A DNA stretch of 10,170 bases from Bacteroidota bacterium. Lineage in GTDB: Bacteria; Bacteroidota; Ignavibacteria; Kapaibacteriales; UBA2268. The notes beneath the pieces are model-generated. The model was not told the DNA's origin, did not search any database, and saw nothing but the letters and a program-made list of their open reading frames with translations. The position numbers were made by a program, and so were the translations under genes. The stretch is from positions 1-10,170 of the forward strand of contig DAHXMP010000384.1 in NCBI GenBank assembly GCA_027371665.1, given 5' to 3'. Below are positions 6,152 to 10,170 of this stretch, piece after piece (position 1 is the stretch's first letter; each line of letters opens with the position of its first letter).

Positions 6152-7192
6152 ATGATAACATTAACAAAAGGTGACATCGTTAAGGCTCATACTGAAGCCA
6201 TTGTGAACTCCGTCAATATTGTCGGAATTATGGGTAAAGGTGTCGCTCTTGCTTTTAAAAATGCATTTCCCGATAATTATAACTCATATAAAAAAGCTTG
6301 TGAAAATAAAGAACTCGATATCGGTAAATTATTTATTACTGAAACAAGCCAGCTTTATCCAAAATATATTATTAATTTCCCAACAAAGAAGCACTGGAAA
6401 AATCCTTCAAAGTATGAATATATTATAGAAGGCTTGAAGGAATTATCAAAGTTTATTAAAGAAAAACAAATCAAATCAATTGCATTACCTCCTCTTGGTT
6501 GTGGCAATGGTAAATTGGAGTGGAACAATGTAAAATTTATAATTGAACTAAACCTGAATGATATTAATGGAGTTGATATTCAATTGTTTGAGCCTTCTTT
6601 TGTACCTGCAAATTTTATGAATAGAGAAAAACCGGAGTTAACGCCGGCAAGGGCAATTCTTATTAAACTTTTTAAGAGCTACCAAATATTAGGCTATGAA
6701 CTGAATTTATTGGTTGCACAGAAACTATCGTATTTTTTACAAAGATTAGGTGAGGATTTACATCTCAAATTTGAAAAAGGCACCTATGGCCCTTATTCAC
6801 ATAATTTGCATCATTTTTTAAGTTTTTTGAATGGTTCTTATTTGATTTTCAATTCTGAAAATAACAGTCCTGATACTTTGATTGAAATCATACAAGATAT
6901 GATTCCGGATATTGAAGAATTTGCCGGGAATAAATTATCCGATGTACAAATGAAACGGCTGAATGATTCCATAAACCTGATTGATGGCTTCCAAACCCCA
7001 TTCAGTCTTGAGGTATTGGCTACAGTTGATTTTATTCTTCAATACAATAAGGATTTTACACAAGAAGATATTTTAAAAAATATCAGAAATTGGACAAAAC
7101 GAAAAAGGCAATTGATGAAACCTTACCACATTGAAGTAGCATACAATAGACTCAATGATTTTAGACATTTGCTTACTTCTAAAGTATCCTGA
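6152..7192 (+). CDS. darG: DarG antitoxin, macro-domain DNA ADP-ribosylglycohydrolase
   Basis: Protein of 346 residues with the two-domain DarG layout. Residues 1 to about 150 form a macro domain: NSVNIVGIMGKGVALAFK at 19-36 (ADP-ribose binding loop), NFPTKKHW at 75-82, and LPPLGCGNGKLEW at 112-124. Lys80 falls at the position reported as essential in the Thermus DarG. This domain removes ADP-ribose from DNA and reverses DarT damage. Residues from about 160 to 346 match the DarG C-terminal region (KLSYFLQRLGEDL, KGTYGPYSHNLHHFL), which binds and neutralises DarT directly. The domain order and length are complete, with no frameshift. It starts one base after the darT stop and has no separate Shine-Dalgarno, as expected for coupled translation. 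The stop lies 59 bases from the stop of the converging propeller gene. Confidence 0.93.
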   Translation: MITLTKGDIVKAHTEAIVNSVNIVGIMGKGVALAFKNAFPDNYNSYKKACENKELDIGKLFITETSQLYPKYIINFPTKKHWKNPSKYEYIIEGLKELSKFIKEKQIKSIALPPLGCGNGKLEWNNVKFIIELNLNDINGVDIQLFEPSFVPANFMNREKPELTPARAILIKLFKSYQILGYELNLLVAQKLSYFLQRLGEDLHLKFEKGTYGPYSHNLHHFLSFLNGSYLIFNSENNSPDTLIEIIQDMIPDIEEFAGNKLSDVQMKRLNDSINLIDGFQTPFSLEVLATVDFILQYNKDFTQEDILKNIRNWTKRKRQLMKPYHIEVAYNRLNDFRHLLTSKVS

Positions 7193-7248
7193 TTGAACTT
7201 GTAAAGTATTAGCTCACTGCGCTTATGCTGTATTTCATTAATAAAATC

Positions 7249-7324
7249 ATTTTATTCCTTCACAAACATCCTCGTCTCCCCTCCTGCACGCAGGCAATAG
7301 ACACCCGCCGGCAGAAATGAAATA
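7249..7324. repeat. 76-base direct repeat right of darTG (pairs with 5366-5441)
   Basis: This is the functional copy: it contains the stop codon and the last 22 codons of the Asp-box propeller gene, plus three bases downstream of the stop. It matches 5366-5441 except for one base. Because it lies inside a working gene, it is likely the source type from which the detached copies derive. Confidence 0.9.
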
Positions 7325-8415
7325 TCGAGTTCAGTCCGCTCACCTTCTGTCCTGACGCACAGGACAAGCCTTCCGAGCATATCATAAATTTTAATTTCCT
7401 GTGGTAACAATTTCCCCGTGCTGACCGTGAGCCTCTCTCCCGCCGGATTCGGATAAATGTTTATTGAAGTATTATCACCCTGCTCTTCCTTAACACCGAT
7501 AATACCGAAATCGGAGAGCTTAGCACGGTAAACGCCCAATCCATTTGTTCCAGCATATATGTTATTCCAATGTATTTTAATAGAACAAATAGAATAATTT
7601 CTCAATCCAGTATTTATTTCATTCCAATTTTTTCCATAATCTGTTGATAAAAATATTCCATTACCCCATGTGCCTGCAAAGATATTTTTATCATAGGCTT
7701 CTATCGAATTAACAGCACTATTTTTCAATCCATTGTTTCTTTGCAACCAGCTATCTCCATTATCTGTTGAAAGATAAAATCCACCACCATATGTACCGGC
7801 TAATAAATAATATTCATTGATAAATAACGACAAAACAAAAAAATTTGTTAATCCATTATTTTTTTCTGTCCAACTTTCACCATAATTTGTCGAGATATAA
7901 ATTCCATTATCTCTTGTTCCTGCAAAAATATTTTCATTTCGGATAGCTAAAGAATAAATATATGTATTATTTAATTCATTATTCTTTTGCAACCACGTAT
8001 CACCATCATCAGTAGAAATATACACTCCCTCAGACGTACCAGTAAAAATGATACTATCATGTGATATAATGGATTTTATTATTAATAGCGATGAACCACA
8101 ATTTTTCAATGCCCAGTTATCCCCATTATCTGTAGATACATATAATCCGCTATCAGTTCCTGCAAAGATTTTATCTTTATAAATTGATAATGTGTTAACA
8201 TGTTTATATAAAATTCCATTACATTTTTCTGTCCAATTAACACCACTATTTGTTGATAGATATACTCCAACAATATATGTTCCAACAAAAATTTTATTTC
8301 CACTTGTTGCAAAAGATAATACTAAACCATCTGAAAGCCCATTATTACATTCTTCCCACTGCGACCATGAGACACTCACGAATGCAAAAAACAAAAAAAT
8401 AATGAGACATTTCAT
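7252..8415 (-). CDS. Secreted seven-bladed Asp-box propeller protein with T9SS sorting domain
   Basis: Protein of 387 residues. A signal peptide (MKCLIIFLFFAFVSVSWS, then Q) is followed by seven repeats of about 43 residues. Each has G-T-x-x-G-x-Y/F, then I/L-S-T-x-x-G-x-x-W, for example GVYISTDDGDTW. This is the Asp-box (BNR) hairpin of sialidase-like and Ycf48/Vps10-like propellers. The seventh copy (GTNGLGVYRAK) lacks its Asp-box, as often happens at propeller closure. The C-terminal part, from about 316, is a T9SS type A sorting domain (INIYPNPAGERLTVS to LPAGVYCLRAGG...MFVKE). No sialidase catalytic residues are apparent, so a binding or structural surface role is more likely than an enzyme. 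The CTD-coding part is markedly GC-richer than the AT-rich propeller part, suggesting a mosaic gene. AAAGGA lies just upstream of the ATG. It is the last gene of a probable three-gene operon, six bases after a lipoprotein gene. Confidence 0.9.
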   Translation of the reverse strand: MKCLIIFLFFAFVSVSWSQWEECNNGLSDGLVLSFATSGNKIFVGTYIVGVYLSTNSGVNWTEKCNGILYKHVNTLSIYKDKIFAGTDSGLYVSTDNGDNWALKNCGSSLLIIKSIISHDSIIFTGTSEGVYISTDDGDTWLQKNNELNNTYIYSLAIRNENIFAGTRDNGIYISTNYGESWTEKNNGLTNFFVLSLFINEYYLLAGTYGGGFYLSTDNGDSWLQRNNGLKNSAVNSIEAYDKNIFAGTWGNGIFLSTDYGKNWNEINTGLRNYSICSIKIHWNNIYAGTNGLGVYRAKLSDFGIIGVKEEQGDNTSINIYPNPAGERLTVSTGKLLPQEIKIYDMLGRLVLCVRTEGERTELDISFLPAGVYCLRAGGETRMFVKE

Positions 8416-8421
8416 GTTCCT

Positions 8422-9006
8422 TTAATTCAATTTGTATGAGGTTAGTTCTGATTTTCCTACTAATCTTAAATTGTTATTTATATCTATTTCGCAATATTCC
8501 ATTTTAATAATACCAACACCCGGTTTACAATGAACAACTGTCTTATAATCAGTATCTCCTATATTTTCATAATGATAAGAGCTGAAACTACCTGCAGGAA
8601 CAACAACCTGCTCGTTTGTATTCAGTACTTTTATCGTACTTTCGCCGGATAAATATGTTTCTCCTGCATAAACAGGATACTTTAATACAATTGTAAGAGT
8701 ATCAGAATATGTTGAATATTGATAAAATCCATCTGAGAGATTACTATAGTAATTTGGATAGCCATCGTTAATTACTACGTAAATGTGCCTCCCGTTGATA
8801 ATTGTATCAGAGACAACATTATAACTGCTGCTTGACGTATCTGTTACATTGCCGTGTGAATCATAATTATAAATTTTCATTGTCCAGTAATTTCCTACTT
8901 TGAGAGGCCAGATTTCCTTTGCATTTGTCGGTTCCGTTGAATTGTTCTTGCATCCCGAGAAAATAAGGATGACAATAATAAATAATAAAGCGATTAATTT
9001 TTTCAT
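8422..9006 (-). CDS. Small lipoprotein, paralogue of its upstream neighbour
   Basis: Protein of 194 residues with a lipoprotein signal: MKK, a hydrophobic stretch, then the lipobox FSGC with Cys19 as the lipidation site, followed by KNNSTEP. The mature part begins IWPLKVGNYW, a phrase common in uncharacterised Bacteroidota lipoproteins with a beta-rich, lipocalin- or LolA-like look. It has alternating strands, a central SDGFYQY motif, VPAGSFSSYHYE and a closing KPGVGIIK. It is roughly half identical to the next gene upstream, so the two are a tandem duplication. It probably sits in the outer membrane facing the periplasm or the surface. GGTGA a few bases before the ATG is a good ribosome binding site. 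It lies 29 bases after the upstream paralogue and six before the propeller gene, which suggests one transcript. The function is unknown. Confidence 0.85.
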   Translation of the reverse strand: MKKLIALLFIIVILIFSGCKNNSTEPTNAKEIWPLKVGNYWTMKIYNYDSHGNVTDTSSSSYNVVSDTIINGRHIYVVINDGYPNYYSNLSDGFYQYSTYSDTLTIVLKYPVYAGETYLSGESTIKVLNTNEQVVVPAGSFSSYHYENIGDTDYKTVVHCKPGVGIIKMEYCEIDINNNLRLVGKSELTSYKLN

Positions 9007-9035
9007 CTTTTCACCATGATTTGATTAATAAAATT

Positions 9036-9632
9036 TTAATTTATTTTGTATGAGATTAATTCAGTTTTCAGAATTAAAGAAAAATTGTTTTGCGAATTTT
9101 TAGCATAAGCTTCAATCTTAATAATACCGACTCCCGGTGTACAATAATAAATTGTTTTATTTATAGAATTTCCGGTATTTTCATAATGGCAGCAACTGAA
9201 ATTGCCCGCAGGTACACTGATTTGCTCGTTCGTAGATTTGATCTGAAATGTATCAATGCCCGATAAAAAAGTTTCACCGATACTAACAGGATATTTAAGG
9301 ATTAATGAAAGAGAATCCTTGTAAGTTAAGTATTGATAAAATCCATCTGATAAATTACAATAATAAATGTTATTGCTATTGGAATTTATTACTTCTTTGA
9401 TAACATATAATTGAATACCCTTAATAGTAGTGTCTGAGATTACAGTAAAAGTCGTGTTTATTGTGTCTGTTACATTGCCCAAAGAATCATAACCATGACT
9501 TTTCAATACCCAATTATTCCCGACTTTTAGGGGCCAGATTTCCTTTGCATTTGCAGGTTCTGTGGAATTGTTCTTGCAGCCTGCGAAAATAATAAATACA
9601 CCAATCCCCAAAAAGAAAAGCAGCTTCTTCAT
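9036..9632 (-). CDS. Small lipoprotein, first gene of the propeller operon
   Basis: Protein of 198 residues with the same plan as its downstream paralogue. The signal peptide ends in lipobox FAGC (Cys19). Next come the identical KNNSTEP and the IWPLKVGNNW motif, YDSLGNVTDT, SDGFYQY, VPAGNFSCCHYE and TPGVGIIKIE. Conservation is strongest at the N-terminus and around these motifs, while the loops have diverged (for example SNSNNIYY, with three extra residues). GAGG lies about seven bases before the ATG. No promoter motif stands out in the 60 bases upstream. The preceding intergenic region carries two hairpins. Probably an envelope lipoprotein working with the downstream T9SS propeller, but this is only an inference from operon structure. 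Confidence 0.85.
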   Translation of the reverse strand: MKKLLFFLGIGVFIIFAGCKNNSTEPANAKEIWPLKVGNNWVLKSHGYDSLGNVTDTINTTFTVISDTTIKGIQLYVIKEVINSNSNNIYYCNLSDGFYQYLTYKDSLSLILKYPVSIGETFLSGIDTFQIKSTNEQISVPAGNFSCCHYENTGNSINKTIYYCTPGVGIIKIEAYAKNSQNNFSLILKTELISYKIN

Positions 9633-9724
9633 TATGAAACCTCAATTTTATTTTACATGATAATATTTAATTATCTATATTTGATATATGAGCTATCTCA
9701 GAATTCGCTGTTTGTGTGATTTGT

Positions 9725-9743
9725 CCATGCTTTTAAGGCATGG
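9725..9743. repeat. Short perfect hairpin (CCATGC/GCATGG)
   Basis: CCATGC at 9725-9730 and GCATGG at 9738-9743 are perfect inverted complements around the seven-base loop TTTTAAG. The hairpin lies between the lipoprotein operon and the REP-like element. It is too short and lacks a following U-run, so I do not call it a terminator. It may be the edge of a dispersed repeat. Confidence 0.4.
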
Positions 9744-9773
9744 CATTTATAAAATAATATTTAACATAATTAG

Positions 9774-9843
9774 TGTCATACTGAGCGAAGTCGAAGTATG
9801 ACAGCCTTTGTCAAATCAGTCTTCGACTCCGCTCAGACTGACA
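9774..9843. repeat. REP-like inverted repeat pair
   Basis: Two related units face each other. The left arm begins at 9774 and contains CTGAGCGAAGTCGAAG; the right arm ends at 9843 and contains CTTCGACTCCGCTCAG. The 23-base arms match at 20 positions and would form a long hairpin. The left unit is also bounded by its own short inverted repeat, TGTCATA (9774-9780) and TATGACA (9797-9803). A smaller hairpin, TGACA/TGTCA, sits at the centre. Sequences of the GAGCGAAGTCGAAG type recur in Bacteroidota genomes as dispersed intergenic repeats. This one lies downstream of nfu on the minus strand, so it could end or stabilise that transcript. Confidence 0.75.
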
Positions 9844-9859
9844 ATAAGTAGATATAGAA

Positions 9860-10114
9860 TCAATACGCCAGCCTTACTTCCCTGACGTCGCGGATTTTCA
9901 TCTTGAGAATCCTTTCAACGCCGCCTTTTAGTGTCATTACCGCACCGGCACAGCCTGCACAGGCACCCGAAAGCTGAACGTAAACGATGCCGTCCTCCAC
10001 GCTTTTCAGCTTGATGTTGCCGCCGTCAGCTTCGATGTAAGGCTTGATTTCTTTCTCTATTACATTTAATACGTTCTGATATAATGCTTCACTTTCCGAC
10101 ATGTTCATTTCCAT
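9860..10114 (-). CDS. Nfu-type iron-sulfur cluster carrier (NifU C-terminal domain)
   Basis: Protein of 84 residues consisting of a single Nfu domain. The N-terminal helix leads into IKPYIEADGGNIKL at about 23-36, a family hallmark. The cluster-binding C-x-x-C follows in SGACAGCAGAVMTLKGGVE (Cys52 and Cys55), then the closing helix. Two such proteins share a [4Fe-4S] cluster across a dimer and pass it to client enzymes in the cytoplasm. The length is normal for the stand-alone form. Three Met codons (residues 1, 3 and 5) are possible starts; none has a clear Shine-Dalgarno, so the exact N-terminus is uncertain. Its GC content is higher than that of the neighbouring secreted-protein genes, in keeping with a core housekeeping gene. 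No suf genes are visible in the window. Confidence 0.95.
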   Translation of the reverse strand: MEMNMSESEALYQNVLNVIEKEIKPYIEADGGNIKLKSVEDGIVYVQLSGACAGCAGAVMTLKGGVERILKMKIRDVREVRLAY

Positions 10115-10170
10115 ATTTTAATGATAAATATTTTTCTCAATTATAATAAATAAATTCACGAAAATCAAGA

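Noticed and set aside
4707..7192. Methyltransferase, DarT and DarG as one three-gene system
   Set aside because: A repeat of about 150 bases containing a separate leader and a CTD relic lies between the methyltransferase and darT. DarTG is complete as a two-gene system, and the methyltransferase resembles FkbM enzymes rather than DNA methyltransferases.
7193..7251. Terminator between darG and the converging propeller gene
   Set aside because: No stem of useful length followed by a T-run could be found in these 59 bases.
7540..8400. Repetitive pattern that could suggest a CRISPR array or satellite DNA
   Set aside because: The periodicity of about 130 bases comes from the Asp-box protein repeats; the DNA copies are diverged and stay in frame.
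7252..8415. Calling the Asp-box propeller a sialidase or glycosyl hydrolase
   Set aside because: Asp-boxes mark the fold, not the activity. I could not see the arginine triad or other catalytic residues of sialidases.
9676..9683. TATATTTG, a match to the Bacteroidota -7 element on the plus strand
   Set aside because: No plus-strand gene follows it; both neighbouring genes are on the minus strand, so it is most likely chance.

Overview
The window looks like an AT-rich chromosome segment from the Bacteroidota/FCB group (Ignavibacteria- or Kapabacteria-like lineages would fit). Three of its proteins end in a type A sorting domain of the type IX secretion system (T9SS), which is confined to this group. 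It also has two short lipoproteins with lipoboxes, and a REP-like hairpin of a kind I associate with Bacteroidota genomes. I cannot place it more finely from sequence alone.

Layout. (1) 67-3436, plus strand: two WD40/YVTN-like beta-propeller proteins with nearly identical T9SS C-terminal domains (CTDs). The first lacks a signal peptide and seems to have lost its N-terminus. (2) 3444-4337, minus strand: a DUF58/von Willebrand A-like protein with much higher GC than its neighbours. (3) 4338-7248: an accessory segment holding an FkbM-type methyltransferase and a complete DarT-DarG toxin-antitoxin pair. DarT is a DNA ADP-ribosyltransferase; DarG is a macro-domain ADP-ribosylglycohydrolase with a toxin-binding C-terminal domain. 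(4) 7252-9632, minus strand: a likely three-gene operon of two paralogous lipoproteins followed by a seven-bladed Asp-box propeller with a T9SS CTD. (5) 9774-9843: an inverted REP-like element. (6) 9860-10114, minus strand: a stand-alone Nfu iron-sulfur carrier.

The most interesting structure is the way the accessory segment is bounded. The last 76 bases of the Asp-box propeller gene (its stop codon, about 22 CTD codons and a few bases downstream) recur with one mismatch at 5366-5441, just before darT. So darTG sits between two direct repeats of a T9SS CTD 3' end. A second, longer repeat (about 150 bases: decayed CTD 3' end, darT leader and first five darT codons) lies at 4471-4619 and 5376-5526, on either side of the methyltransferase. 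The segment therefore reads as nested cassettes whose edges are CTD gene ends. The two plus-strand propeller genes also share a CTD that is most conserved at its 3' end, up to and just past the stop codon. My inference is that the multicopy, conserved CTD-coding ends act as homology for recombination, both swapping secretion tags and admitting cargo such as the DarTG defence module. darTG itself is a known system; its CTD-repeat packaging is the part I do not recognise as described.
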